The position numbers and the translations under genes were made by a program. Below, one piece after another: positions 38,421 through 47,811 of a stretch of DNA of 64,000 nt. Source of the stretch: Neorhizobium galegae bv. orientalis str. HAMBI 540 (GTDB lineage Bacteria; Pseudomonadota; Alphaproteobacteria; Rhizobiales; Rhizobiaceae); NCBI RefSeq assembly GCF_000731315.1, contig NZ_HG938353.1, forward strand, positions 1,550,001 to 1,614,000, read 5' to 3'. Each line of letters begins with the position of its first letter. The stretch's first letter is position 1. The notes under the pieces were generated by a model. It worked only from the letters and a program-made list of their open reading frames with translations, did no database searches and had not been told where the DNA came from.

Positions 38421-39398
38421 ATGCTTGACTATTCGTCCAAAGAAATCTCCCTAGACGTCTCCGATCCGCTCACCGAAATGTTGCGCGGACTGCGTCTCGA
38501 CGGCGTCGAATACGGCCGCTGCCGGCTTCCCGAGCCTTGGGCGACCTCCTTTCCCGCGCAGGAGGCGGCGCGTTTCCACTTCATTTCATCGGGCTCCGCA
38601 TGGTTGCAGACGCCCTCAGGCGAATGGCTGGAATTGCGGGCGGGGGATGCGGCGCTGCTGCCGCGCGGCGATGCGCATGTGCTGGCAAGCGTTCCGGGCC
38701 TGACGCCGCTGCCGTTCGACCGGTTCGGGCGCAAGGAAGTCTGCCAGGGCGTCTTCGACGTGCAATGCGCTGACGCCTGCGGCGGCACCGTGGCGCTGAC
38801 TGCCTCGATGCGCTTCAACATCGACAAGCTGCATCCGCTGCTTCAACTGATGCCCGAGGCGATGCTGACCAGCGATCTCGCCAGGAACGAGCCTTCCATC
38901 CCGCATCTTCTCGATGCCATGGCGCGCGAGGTCGACATGGACCGGGTCGGGGCGGGCGGCATTCTCGCAAGGCTCGCCGACGTGTTGACCGCGACGCTGA
39001 TCCGCACCTGGGTCGAACACGGTTGCGGCGATACGACCGGCTGGATCGCGGCCGTGCGCAATCCGGAGGTCGGCCGCGTACTCGCCGCCATCCATCTCCA
39101 GCCGGACCGCGACTGGACCGTGGCGGCACTGGCGAGGCTGATGGGCGCGTCGCGATCAGGCTTTGCCGAACGGTTTCTGCGCGTCGTCGGCGAAACGCCG
39201 GCCCGCTACGTGGCACGGGTGCGCATGCACCAGGCGCGGCAATGGCTGCGGGACGGCGAACGGGTGGCAACCGTCGCCGAACGGCTCGGCTACGATGCCG
39301 AAGCCTCCTTCAGCCGCGCCTTCAAGCGCATCATCGGCACGCCGCCGAGCCATTTCCGTAACAAGGGAGAGGGCGTAGCCATCCAGGATTTCGGCTGA
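38421..39398 (+). CDS. AraC-family transcriptional regulator
   Basis: A 325-residue regulator. The N-terminal cupin-like AraC_binding domain (with FHFISSGSAWL and LPRGDAHVL) senses a small ligand. The C-terminal pair of helix-turn-helices (about 225-315) contains MGASRSGFAERFLRVVGETP and AERLGYDAEASFSRAFKRI. ATG 38421 is chosen because upstream frame sequence overlaps the MFS gene. The divergent MFS gene is its likely target. It ends 2 bases before the convergent protease gene. Confidence 0.92.
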   Translation: MLDYSSKEISLDVSDPLTEMLRGLRLDGVEYGRCRLPEPWATSFPAQEAARFHFISSGSAWLQTPSGEWLELRAGDAALLPRGDAHVLASVPGLTPLPFDRFGRKEVCQGVFDVQCADACGGTVALTASMRFNIDKLHPLLQLMPEAMLTSDLARNEPSIPHLLDAMAREVDMDRVGAGGILARLADVLTATLIRTWVEHGCGDTTGWIAAVRNPEVGRVLAAIHLQPDRDWTVAALARLMGASRSGFAERFLRVVGETPARYVARVRMHQARQWLRDGERVATVAERLGYDAEASFSRAFKRIIGTPPSHFRNKGEGVAIQDFG

Positions 39399-39400
39399 CC

Positions 39401-40105
39401 TCAGTCCCGCAATCTCAGCTCGTCGGTCTGCATCTGCAGAGATCCGAGGGTGGAGAGGAAGCTCATGCCGAGCAGGCTCTCGCCGAGCCTTCCGTCTTCC
39501 GCAACCATCGCCCGGACGTTTTTCCGCACGATCGGGCCGATGGCGATTTCGTCCAGCCGCACCCCCGCGGCCATTGCCCGGCCGTTGGCGGTCATCACCG
39601 AGACCGAATAATTGAGGCTCTGCGGATTGAGGCCGATCGTGCGGGCATCGTCATAGGAGAGCACCACGGTGCTGGCGCCGGTATCGACCAGCATCGGCAG
39701 GACCTTGCCCTGGACCCTGACATTGGTCTGGAAATGGCTGCCCTGGGTCTTGTGGATGATCACCTCATTGCCGCCTTCGCTGGTCGTCACCACCACGGCG
39801 GTACCGGGCAGCAGGCCGGCAGTCACCCTTGCGGCGACATTGCGGGCATCGTCACGATAGAGATAGGCGGTGACCAACCCGAGGATGATCAGCAGCCAGA
39901 GGGCGATATTGCGCAGCACCTCGCCGGCATTGCCGCGCCGACCGGCGAGAATGCCGGCGGCCAGCAGGCCGGCGATTGGCAGGAGGTAGATGATCTGGCC
40001 GAAACGGTCGTTGTCGATGCCGAAAGTCTGCCCGGTATCGTGGTTGAAGATCAGCAGCGCCAGGCCGATGCCGAGGACGATGAGAATGCCGGTGAGCGCG
40101 TTCAT
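39401..40105 (-). CDS. Membrane retropepsin-like aspartic protease (TIGR02281 type)
   Basis: A 234-residue protein with two to three N-terminal hydrophobic helices (about 3-21, 40-56, 66-84) and a C-terminal retroviral-type aspartic protease domain. The catalytic motif LVDTGAST lies near 138-145, followed by the flap region ANGRAMAAG and the hydrophobic LLGMSFL. Such single-domain clan AA proteins presumably dimerise. The domain faces the periplasm by the likely topology. The gene overlaps DUF1289 by 4 bases. The target is not known. Confidence 0.9.
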   Translation of the reverse strand: MNALTGILIVLGIGLALLIFNHDTGQTFGIDNDRFGQIIYLLPIAGLLAAGILAGRRGNAGEVLRNIALWLLIILGLVTAYLYRDDARNVAARVTAGLLPGTAVVVTTSEGGNEVIIHKTQGSHFQTNVRVQGKVLPMLVDTGASTVVLSYDDARTIGLNPQSLNYSVSVMTANGRAMAAGVRLDEIAIGPIVRKNVRAMVAEDGRLGESLLGMSFLSTLGSLQMQTDELRLRD

Positions 40106-40323
40106 GCGGTGTCGCGTTCCCGGATCATGCGCTGCCGGCGGGTTTCCCGCCGCGGCCGGCGCTCGACGGTTTCAAGCCGTGCGGGGAGAGTTTCCATCAG
40201 CGCGCGGCGCTCCGCATCGGTATAATCCATCCAGGCGGCGATCTCTTCGCGCGTGCGTCCGCAGCCGAAGCAATAGCCGGTCTTGAGGTCGATCGAACAG
40301 ACGAGGGTGCAAGGCGAAATCAT
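40102..40323 (-). CDS. DUF1289 small cysteine protein
   Basis: A 73-residue protein with a four-Cys arrangement C5, C9, C18 and C21 (SPCTLVCSID...YCFGCGRT), characteristic of DUF1289 and probably binding zinc or an Fe-S centre. The Arg-rich C-terminal tail is variable. It overlaps the protease gene by 4 bases and follows cobS after 19 bases, so the three form a minus-strand operon. Function is unknown. Confidence 0.9.
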   Translation of the reverse strand: MISPCTLVCSIDLKTGYCFGCGRTREEIAAWMDYTDAERRALMETLPARLETVERRPRRETRRQRMIRERDTA

Positions 40324-40342
40324 GCGTCAGTATATCGGGGTT

Positions 40343-41119
40343 TCAGGCGGCAAGAGCAAGAGTGGCGAGCATGGCGATCTCGCTCAATTGTTGAGTAGCG
40401 CCGATCGTATCTCCCGTGTGTCCGCCGAGTTTCTGGCGCACGAAACGGGTGAAACCGAAGCCGGCGAGTGCCGCCATGATCAGCGACAGCAGCACTTTCG
40501 GCAGGCCTAGGACCGGAACGAGAAGGACAAGCGCGATGGCGGCGCCGGAAAACAGCGCGATATTGCGGGCGCTATCCTCCGGAAATCCGGCGCTTGCCGC
40601 GACACCGTTTTCCCGGGCCGACGGCAAGGCGCGCCAATGGGCGACCAGGATCGCGCGGCTGACGGCCGCAACGGCAAGCACGGCGAGCGCTGCGGTAACA
40701 GCATCGTCGCGGAAAAGTGCTGAAAGCGCCGAGGCCCGCAGGCCAAAAGACAGCACCAGCGCCACGACGCCATAGGCGCCGATGCGGCTGTCCTTCATGA
40801 TCAGGAGCGCGTGGTCCTTGTCCCGTCCTCCGCCGAGACCGTCCGCCGTGTCCGCAAGGCCATCCTCGTGGAGCGCGCCGGTCACAAGCGTCAGCAGCGC
40901 AAGCGCAATCAGGCTGACAAGCAGCGGATCACCGTATTGCAGGAGGAGAAGAACGAGGGCCGGCAGGATCGCGATGACCAGCCCCGCGACGGGAAAGGCC
41001 CGCACCGCCCGCGAGATCGTGCCGTCGTGGCCGCGGAAGAATCGGTCCGGCACCGGCAGGCGGCTGAGAAACCCGACCGAGCGGGCGAGGTCCGCGATGA
41101 ATTCCGTTGCGTTTGGCAG
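40343..41119 (-). CDS. cobS: Adenosylcobinamide-GDP ribazoletransferase (cobalamin synthase)
   Basis: A 258-residue membrane enzyme that joins alpha-ribazole to adenosylcobinamide-GDP (CobS, or CobV in rhizobial naming). VGFLSRLPVPDRFF opens the family core. The metal-binding-like LHEDGLADTADGLGGG (about 80-95) is the conserved CobS motif, and six or so helices follow. The start is uncertain. A strong GGAGG lies 5 bases before a CTG at 41119, which gives the family length. In-frame TTG 41161 and GTG 41215 are longer alternatives. It is divergent from cobT. Confidence 0.9.
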   Translation of the reverse strand: MPNATEFIADLARSVGFLSRLPVPDRFFRGHDGTISRAVRAFPVAGLVIAILPALVLLLLQYGDPLLVSLIALALLTLVTGALHEDGLADTADGLGGGRDKDHALLIMKDSRIGAYGVVALVLSFGLRASALSALFRDDAVTAALAVLAVAAVSRAILVAHWRALPSARENGVAASAGFPEDSARNIALFSGAAIALVLLVPVLGLPKVLLSLIMAALAGFGFTRFVRQKLGGHTGDTIGATQQLSEIAMLATLALAA

Positions 41120-41229
41120 TTGTTCCTCCGTTCCGACCCGACTATGAGTTTGCGCACACAAGCGCGATTTACGGGAAAAGACAAGTTTTCCCGTCGCGAG
41201 ACGAGACCGAGACACAAGAGAGACTTTCC

Positions 41230-42249
41230 ATGAGCGTGAGCGGCCTGCCTTTCGACGATTTCCGTGTCCTGCTGCAGAACCTTCCCGGACCGGACCCGCG
41301 GGCGCTGGTTGCGGCGCGCGAGCGCGATGCGCAGCTTACCAAGCCGCCGGGTGCCCTGGGCCGCCTTGAGGAAATCGCCTTCTGGCTGGCCGCCTGGACA
41401 GGCCGCGCACCGGCGGTCAACCGCCCGCTTGTGGCGATTTTTGCCGGCAATCACGGCGTTACCCGCCATGGCGTGACACCGTTCCCATCATCAGTCACTC
41501 AGCAAATGGTGGAAAATTTCGCGGCCGGCGGTGCGGCGATCAACCAGATCTGCGTCACCCATGATCTCGGCCTGAAGATCTTCGACCTGGCGCTCGACTA
41601 CCCGACCGGCGACATCACAACCGAAGCGGCTCTTTCGGAACGCGACTGCGCCGCGACCATGGCCTTCGGAATGGAGGCGATCGCTGGTGGCACCGATCTT
41701 CTCTGCATCGGCGAAATGGGCATCGGCAACACGACGATCGCGGCTGCCATCAACCTCGCGCTTTATGGTGGCGAGGCGGAGGACTGGGTCGGTCCCGGCA
41801 CCGGTTCGCACGGCGAATTCATGGAGCGCAAGATCGCCGCGGTGAAGGCTGCCGTCGAATTCCACAAGGACCACCTGAGCGATCCGCTGGAGATCCTGCG
41901 CCGTCTCGGCGGCCGCGAGATCGCCGCGATCGCAGGCGCGATCCTGGCTGCGCGCGTCGAAAAAATCCCGGTCCTGCTCGACGGTTATGTGGTGACGGCC
42001 GCGGCCTCCATCCTCAAGGCCGCCAATCCGGCAGCGCTCGACCACTGCCTGATCGGCCATGTCTCCGGCGAACCGGGACATCTGCGTGCGATCGAGAAGC
42101 TCGGCAAGACGCCGCTTCTGGCGCTCGGCATGCGGCTCGGCGAGGGGACCGGCGCAGCGCTTGCCGCCGGTATCGTCAAGGCCGCCGCCGCCTGCCATTC
42201 CGGCATGGCGACGTTCGAGCAGGCCGGCGTCAGCAACAAGAGCCACTGA
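41230..42249 (+). CDS. cobT: Nicotinate-nucleotide-dimethylbenzimidazole phosphoribosyltransferase
   Basis: A 339-residue enzyme that makes alpha-ribazole phosphate, the lower ligand of cobalamin, and so feeds CobS. KPPGALGRLEEIA and the AGNHGV strand are typical. GIGNTT binds phosphate, and the catalytic Glu is E305 in RLGEGTGA. It is called CobU in some rhizobial literature. ATG 41230 is chosen; the upstream open frame overlaps cobS. It is divergent from cobS and followed 7 bases later by dgkA. Confidence 0.95.
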   Translation: MSVSGLPFDDFRVLLQNLPGPDPRALVAARERDAQLTKPPGALGRLEEIAFWLAAWTGRAPAVNRPLVAIFAGNHGVTRHGVTPFPSSVTQQMVENFAAGGAAINQICVTHDLGLKIFDLALDYPTGDITTEAALSERDCAATMAFGMEAIAGGTDLLCIGEMGIGNTTIAAAINLALYGGEAEDWVGPGTGSHGEFMERKIAAVKAAVEFHKDHLSDPLEILRRLGGREIAAIAGAILAARVEKIPVLLDGYVVTAAASILKAANPAALDHCLIGHVSGEPGHLRAIEKLGKTPLLALGMRLGEGTGAALAAGIVKAAAACHSGMATFEQAGVSNKSH

Positions 42250-42256
42250 GCCTCGG

Positions 42257-42649
42257 ATGGAAAAGACGCCGCTCGACAGCAATATCGAAAGGGCAACCGG
42301 CATCCGCCGGGTAATTGCGGCCTTCCGTTATTCGATGCAGGGGCTGGTGCGCCTGTGGCAGGAGGAAGCCTTTCGCCATGAGGTGATTGCCTGTGCGGCG
42401 GCCGTCGTGCTGTTTGCGATCGTCGGCGCCGGTGCTTTCGACTATTTCGTCCTCGCCATCCTGATGCTGGTGCTGTTTGCGGTGGAATCGCTGAACACCG
42501 CGATCGAGGAACTGGTCGACCGCATCTCGCCTGAAATCTCCACCGTCGGCCGCCACGCCAAGGACCTCGGCTCGTTCGCGGTGTTCTGCTTGCTGTGTGC
42601 CAATGGGTTTTTCGTGGTTTATGTGGTGGTTCGGAGCTTGTGGGGATAA
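42257..42649 (+). CDS. dgkA: Diacylglycerol kinase DgkA
   Basis: A 130-residue membrane kinase with three helices that phosphorylates diacylglycerol to phosphatidic acid. EEAFRHE and VESLNTAIEELVDRIS are the conserved cytoplasmic active-site stretches, and a short N-terminal amphipathic helix precedes them. Length and motifs match bacterial DgkA. It lies 7 bases after cobT, with GCCTCGG before the ATG, and is probably translated from the same message. In rhizobia it recycles diacylglycerol from osmoregulated periplasmic glucan synthesis. Confidence 0.95.
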   Translation: MEKTPLDSNIERATGIRRVIAAFRYSMQGLVRLWQEEAFRHEVIACAAAVVLFAIVGAGAFDYFVLAILMLVLFAVESLNTAIEELVDRISPEISTVGRHAKDLGSFAVFCLLCANGFFVVYVVVRSLWG

Positions 42650-42656
42650 TCGCCCG

Positions 42657-42950
42657 TTACAGTCGGTCCGGCGTCGAAGATGGGTCGCGTGCAGCGTGGC
42701 GTATGCCAACCACAATGATCTCATCATCGCCGGGCAGATAAAATATGAGATACGGATAAGGCGTCACCGCCACCCGTCGCATCGGTTGAAGGCTGGTGCG
42801 CATACCGGTCAGCGGATATTCCGAGAGATTGCTCAAAACCTGTTGGATCCGCGTGCCCACATTGCGTGCGCCTTCCGGTGAATGAGCGGTCAGATAGCTG
42901 AGGACATCCTCAAGTTCGATGGCGGCTTCAGGGGTGAAGCGAATCGTCAC
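42657..42950 (-). CDS. ParE-type toxin, module 1
   Basis: A 97-residue RelE/ParE superfamily toxin: RFTPEAAIELEDVLSYL, then LSEYPLTGMR, then a late PYPYLIFYLPGDDEIIVVGIRHAARD. ParE proteins inhibit DNA gyrase; RelE proteins cut ribosome-bound mRNA. The pattern favours ParE. It overlaps its antitoxin gene by 4 bases (ATGA). It is convergent with dgkA, 7 bases away. The sequence looks intact with no internal stop. Confidence 0.9.
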   Translation of the reverse strand: MTIRFTPEAAIELEDVLSYLTAHSPEGARNVGTRIQQVLSNLSEYPLTGMRTSLQPMRRVAVTPYPYLIFYLPGDDEIIVVGIRHAARDPSSTPDRL

Positions 42951-43174
42951 CGGGCGTATTTCGACCAGATGGCCTGAACCTGCTCGGTTGGCGCAAATTC
43001 ACGCCGAGCGGCCTGGTCCAGCGACTTGGCGAAACTGGCTTCCTCCTCGGGAGTGAGCTGATGGACCGGCTCGTCTTTGCCCACGAGCCTAAGCATGACA
43101 CGGGCGATCTCATCCTGCATTTCGGCAGGGAGCTCCTTGGCTGCTTCGATGGCGCGGTCGAGAAGTTTGGTCAT
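42947..43174 (-). CDS. Antitoxin, module 1
   Basis: A 75-residue protein starting MTKLLDRAIEAAKELPAEMQ. This N-terminus is nearly identical to that of the second antitoxin, while the C-terminus (FAKSLDQAARREF, QVQAIWSKYAR) differs and should fit its own toxin. No DNA-binding fold is certain; the family usually has a short N-terminal ribbon or helix. Met at 43174 fits the duplicate's start; longer forms are possible. Ancestrally one copy of a tandem duplication. Confidence 0.85.
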   Translation of the reverse strand: MTKLLDRAIEAAKELPAEMQDEIARVMLRLVGKDEPVHQLTPEEEASFAKSLDQAARREFAPTEQVQAIWSKYAR

Positions 43175-43223
43175 GCCCGCAGTATGCACCGAAACCAGCC
43201 GGCGCAAAAGAGCCTGCTCGCCT

Positions 43224-43252
43224 CAGGCGAGCTCTTGCGGCGGCGGGCGACC
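43224..43252 (-). pseudogene. Remnant of the histidine kinase 3' end
   Basis: These bases (CTCAGGCGAGCTCTTGCGG and on) match the last codons of the kinase gene at 43855-43885 with small changes. They lie between the two toxin-antitoxin modules. They show that the duplicated unit included the kinase tail. Confidence 0.6.
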
Positions 43253-43307
43253 ATTGGCAACTGCGGGCCACGCTTTATGTGGTTAGCGCGGTGAAGATTG
43301 GCCATTG

Positions 43308-43580
43308 CTAACTCTTGCGAGACGTGTGGCGGAAGCGCTGGATGATGATTTCGCCGGCACCAACACGGTAATAGACCGTGTAAGGATAGGGTTTGAGAAA
43401 AAAGCGGCGGGTATTTTTTCGCGAGGTGACGCTACCCGCGAATGGCTGCTCCCTCAAGAAGGTCAATGCTTCGCGGATACGTACCGCGACGTTGTCTGCA
43501 CCTTGCGGAGAATGGTTGCCGATATAGGAGATCGCCTCGTCGATTTCGCGGAGAGCTCTGGTCGTATAGCGAAGCTTCAC
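43308..43580 (-). CDS. ParE-type toxin, module 2
   Basis: A 90-residue ParE-family toxin, KLRYTTRALREIDEAISYI, with the late motif PYPYTVYYRVGAGEIIIQRF. It is clearly homologous to module 1's toxin but diverged. The GTG at 43580 overlaps the antitoxin stop by 4 bases, mirroring module 1; an ATG at 43598 would overlap by 22 and is less likely. The sequence appears intact. Confidence 0.88.
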   Translation of the reverse strand: MKLRYTTRALREIDEAISYIGNHSPQGADNVAVRIREALTFLREQPFAGSVTSRKNTRRFFLKPYPYTVYYRVGAGEIIIQRFRHTSRKS

Positions 43581-43807
43581 AGGCGGTATTTGGCCCACAT
43601 CGCGCGGACTTCCTCTTCCGTCGCGATTTCTCCGCGTTCAATCTCCCGGTCGGCCTCTTCCAGGTCGGCTTCTTCCTCGGGCGTGAGCTGGTAGACGTCT
43701 CCGTCATCTTCGCCCATGAACCTCAGCAGAATCTCGGCGATCTCATCCTGCATTTCGGCAGGAAGTTCCCTGGCTGCTTCGATGGCGCGGTCGAGAAGTT
43801 TGGTCAT
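43577..43807 (-). CDS. Antitoxin, module 2
   Basis: A 76-residue antitoxin, MTKLLDRAIEAARELPAEMQ and then an acidic, Glu-rich C-terminus (PEEEADLEEADREIERGE) expected to be the toxin-binding part. It is 47 bases downstream of the histidine kinase stop on the same strand. The upstream sequence lacks a strong ribosome site in both modules. Confidence 0.87.
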   Translation of the reverse strand: MTKLLDRAIEAARELPAEMQDEIAEILLRFMGEDDGDVYQLTPEEEADLEEADREIERGEIATEEEVRAMWAKYRL

Positions 43808-43854
43808 GCCGCATTATGCACCGAAACCGGCCGGTGCAAAAGAGGCGGCTTGCC

Positions 43855-45390
<1,536 letters not shown>

Positions 45391-45510
45391 GGCCACTGAA
45401 CTGATACCCCGGGTGTTGAGAGAGTATGTCCAAATCCTTAAGAGAGTACTGCCGGGAAAGGTTTTGTTTGCCATTTTCCTGAAGCTTCCGTTTTCCAATA
45501 AGGCTGGATT

Positions 45511-46077
45511 GTGGCTCGAACGTTCAGGGTTTTTCGCGATGGCGCGTTTCTCGTGGCCTTCTTCATCCTTCTGGTGCTGATCGCCGCCAAGCTGGACGAG
45601 GCGGCCGATAGCGTCGTGCATGGCCCGTTCCATGTGATCGACGGCGATACGCTGGCGGTGGGTGGCGAGCGCCTGCGGCTGCAGGGCATGGATGCGCCGG
45701 AACTCGACCAGACCTGCGAAGACGGTCGCGGCAAGCCATGGGCTTGCGGGGAAGAGGCGAGACGGCTGCTGATGCGCCTCGTCGCAGACGGTAAGACGGA
45801 ATGTCTCGGCCGCGAGCGCGACAAATATCGTCGGCTTCTCGTCCGCTGCCATTCGGGCACGACTAGCATCAACGGCACGCTTGTGCGGCAGGGTCTCGCC
45901 GTCGCCTCGGGACGTTATGCGCAGGAACAGGTGGCAGCGCGGCGCGAACGGCAGGGGCTGTGGGCCGGCCGGTTCGAAAGCCCGCGTGACTGGCGCGCCA
46001 GCCGCGGCACGATGGACGATGTCGGCCTGGCGGAGGCATTTTGGGATTGGATGAAACGGGTGACGGCCTGGCAATGA
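45511..46077 (+). CDS. Membrane-anchored thermonuclease-like (SNase) protein
   Basis: A 188-residue protein with an N-terminal hydrophobic anchor (about 11-28) and a staphylococcal nuclease domain. HVIDGDTLAV gives D44/D46, and RLRLQGMDAPE gives R56, D61 and E64, the expected calcium and catalytic residues. Cys pairs (QTCEDG, PWACGEEA, ECLGRE, VRCHSG) suggest disulfides in the periplasm. The start is GTG 45511. It overlaps the next gene by 4 bases. It is probably a nuclease or a DNA/RNA-binding exported protein. Confidence 0.87.
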   Translation: MARTFRVFRDGAFLVAFFILLVLIAAKLDEAADSVVHGPFHVIDGDTLAVGGERLRLQGMDAPELDQTCEDGRGKPWACGEEARRLLMRLVADGKTECLGRERDKYRRLLVRCHSGTTSINGTLVRQGLAVASGRYAQEQVAARRERQGLWAGRFESPRDWRASRGTMDDVGLAEAFWDWMKRVTAWQ

Positions 46078-46739
46078 GCATGGATGATATCGCCGACGGC
46101 GAGGAGGATATCGCCGGGTTGGCCCGCGCCATCGCGGCCTGCCGCATCTGTCGCGACGCGCCGGCGAAAGGCGAGGGTGACCGTCTGCCGCATGAGCCGC
46201 GGCCGGTCGCCGTGCTATCGAAGACGGCGAGGGTGCTGATCGCCGGACAGGCGCCGGGGCTTCGGGTGCATGAAAGCGGGCTGCCGTTCAACGATGCTTC
46301 GGGAAATCGGCTGCGCGACTGGATGGCCGTGACCCGCGAAGAGTTCTACGATCCGCAGAAGTTTGCGATCGTGCCGATGGGCTTCTGTTTTCCGGGTTAC
46401 GATGCCAAGGGCAGCGACCTGCCGCCGCGGCTCGAATGCGCGCCGTTCTGGCGGTCCCGGGTGATTGCCGCCATGCCGCAGATCGAACTGGTTATCGCCG
46501 TCGGCGGTTATGCGCAGGCCTGGCATCTGGGGAGCCGGCGAGGCAAGGGCATGACGGAAACGGTAGAGAACTGGCGCGACTATGTCTTCGCCAATCAGGG
46601 ACCGAGGATACTGCCGCTGCCGCATCCGAGCTGGCGCAACACCGGCTGGCTCAAAAAGAATCCATGGTTCGAGACGGATCTGCTGCCGGTTCTAAGACAG
46701 CATGTGGATAGCTTGATACGGGAAACAAATTTCGGTTAA
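46074..46739 (+). CDS. Uracil-DNA glycosylase family protein
   Basis: A 221-residue protein of the UDG superfamily. Motif A is GQAPG (58-62), and the C-terminal PLPHPSWRNTGW is the motif B region with an active-site-like His. C23 and C26 (ACRIC) resemble part of an Fe-S site, though only two of the usual four are seen. It may be a base excision enzyme, but the divergent motifs make the activity uncertain. The ATG overlaps the nuclease stop (ATGA). A second ATG lies 6 bases in. Confidence 0.82.
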   Translation: MSMDDIADGEEDIAGLARAIAACRICRDAPAKGEGDRLPHEPRPVAVLSKTARVLIAGQAPGLRVHESGLPFNDASGNRLRDWMAVTREEFYDPQKFAIVPMGFCFPGYDAKGSDLPPRLECAPFWRSRVIAAMPQIELVIAVGGYAQAWHLGSRRGKGMTETVENWRDYVFANQGPRILPLPHPSWRNTGWLKKNPWFETDLLPVLRQHVDSLIRETNFG

Positions 46740-46787
46740 CTGCCACGAATTCGGTGTATAACGAAAAATCATTTCGAAAGGACTCTG

Positions 46788-47276
46788 ATGGACCGCCTCG
46801 ACCGTAAGATACTCCGCATTCTGCAGGAAGATTCCACTCTCGCCGTCGCGGACCTCGCGAAGAAGGTCGGCCTGTCGACCACGCCTTGCTGGCGCCGTAT
46901 CCAGAAGATGGAAGAGGACGGCGTCATCCGCCGCCGCGTGGCGCTGCTGGATCCGGTCAAGGTCAATACCAAGGTCACGGTGTTCGTCTCGATCCGCACC
47001 GCCAGCCACTCGATCGAGTGGCTGAAGCGGTTCTCGGAAGTGGTCGTCGATTTCCCGGAAGTCGTAGAATTCTACCGCATGAGCGGCGACGTCGATTACC
47101 TGCTGCGCGTCGTCGTGCCGGACATCGGCGCCTATGATGCCTTCTACAAGCGCCTGATCGCCAAGATCGAGATCCGCGACGTCTCGTCGGTGTTTGCGAT
47201 GGAGCAGATCAAGTACACGACCGAGCTGCCGCTCGACTACATGATGCTGGATAACCAGAAGTCGGGCGAGGAATAG
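46788..47276 (+). CDS. Lrp/AsnC-family transcriptional regulator
   Basis: A 162-residue regulator. The N-terminal winged HTH (1-60) has RKILRILQEDSTLAVADLAK and STTPCWRRIQKMEEDGVI. The C-terminal RAM domain (about 68-150) has the effector-sensing SGDVDYLLRVVVPD. Such proteins sense amino acids and form octamers. The most similar paralogues often sit beside an amino-acid transport or catabolism gene, none of which is next to it here. AAAGGACTCTG lies before the ATG. Confidence 0.93.
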   Translation: MDRLDRKILRILQEDSTLAVADLAKKVGLSTTPCWRRIQKMEEDGVIRRRVALLDPVKVNTKVTVFVSIRTASHSIEWLKRFSEVVVDFPEVVEFYRMSGDVDYLLRVVVPDIGAYDAFYKRLIAKIEIRDVSSVFAMEQIKYTTELPLDYMMLDNQKSGEE

Positions 47277-47313
47277 TTCGCCGTTTGGCGGATCGGGATC
47301 ATTTTCTGGCAGG

Positions 47314-47345
47314 ACGGGCCGAGTTGATACGGCCCGTTTTGTTTT
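47314..47345 (+). terminator. Rho-independent terminator after the Lrp gene
   Basis: ACGGGCCG (47314-47321) pairs with CGGCCCGT (47330-47337) over an 8-base loop, followed by TTTGTTTT. It lies 37 bases after the Lrp-type stop codon. Confidence 0.85.
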
Positions 47346-47378
47346 ATCTGGGCTTCATCGAAACAAATGGAGCTCGCC

Positions 47379-47795
47379 ATGCAGGACCAGGCCAAGGCCA
47401 ACAAGACGATCGTCCGCGAATATATCGAAGAGATCTGGAACCGCGGTCTGATCGAGCGCTTCGGAAGTTTTTTCGCTACCGAGTATCAAGAGGCCGCCTA
47501 TTCGCCGGCCAATTCGGAAGGGCATTGCGCCATGGTGGCGGTGCAGAAGCGGATCATGCCGGATGCCGTCTGGTCGATCGAGCGGATGACCGCCGAAGAC
47601 GATAGCGTCATGTGCGAGCTGACATTGCGCGGCACGCACCAGGCGGCTTTCAAGGGCGTCGAACCCGCCGGCAATTCCATCCACGTGCGCGCCTACCGGA
47701 CCTTCGTCTTGAAGGACGGAAAGATCGTCCATCATTCCGCATTGCTCGACACCGCCGAACTGCTAAAGCAGATGCGGGGACAGCAGGCGGCATAG
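47379..47795 (+). CDS. SnoaL-like (NTF2 fold) protein
   Basis: A 138-residue small protein of the SnoaL/NTF2-like fold: IVREYIEEIWNRGLIERFGSFF, then GTHQAAFKGVEPAGN and FVLKDGKIVHHSALLDT. Members act as polyketide cyclases, limonene-epoxide hydrolases or ester cyclases, or have no known reaction. GGAG precedes ATG 47379 at 6 bases, which is chosen over ATG 47367. The next gene is an AraC regulator 16 bases downstream and may be co-expressed. Confidence 0.82.
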   Translation: MQDQAKANKTIVREYIEEIWNRGLIERFGSFFATEYQEAAYSPANSEGHCAMVAVQKRIMPDAVWSIERMTAEDDSVMCELTLRGTHQAAFKGVEPAGNSIHVRAYRTFVLKDGKIVHHSALLDTAELLKQMRGQQAA

Positions 47796-47811
47796 GGCAA
47801 GTCCGGCAGCG

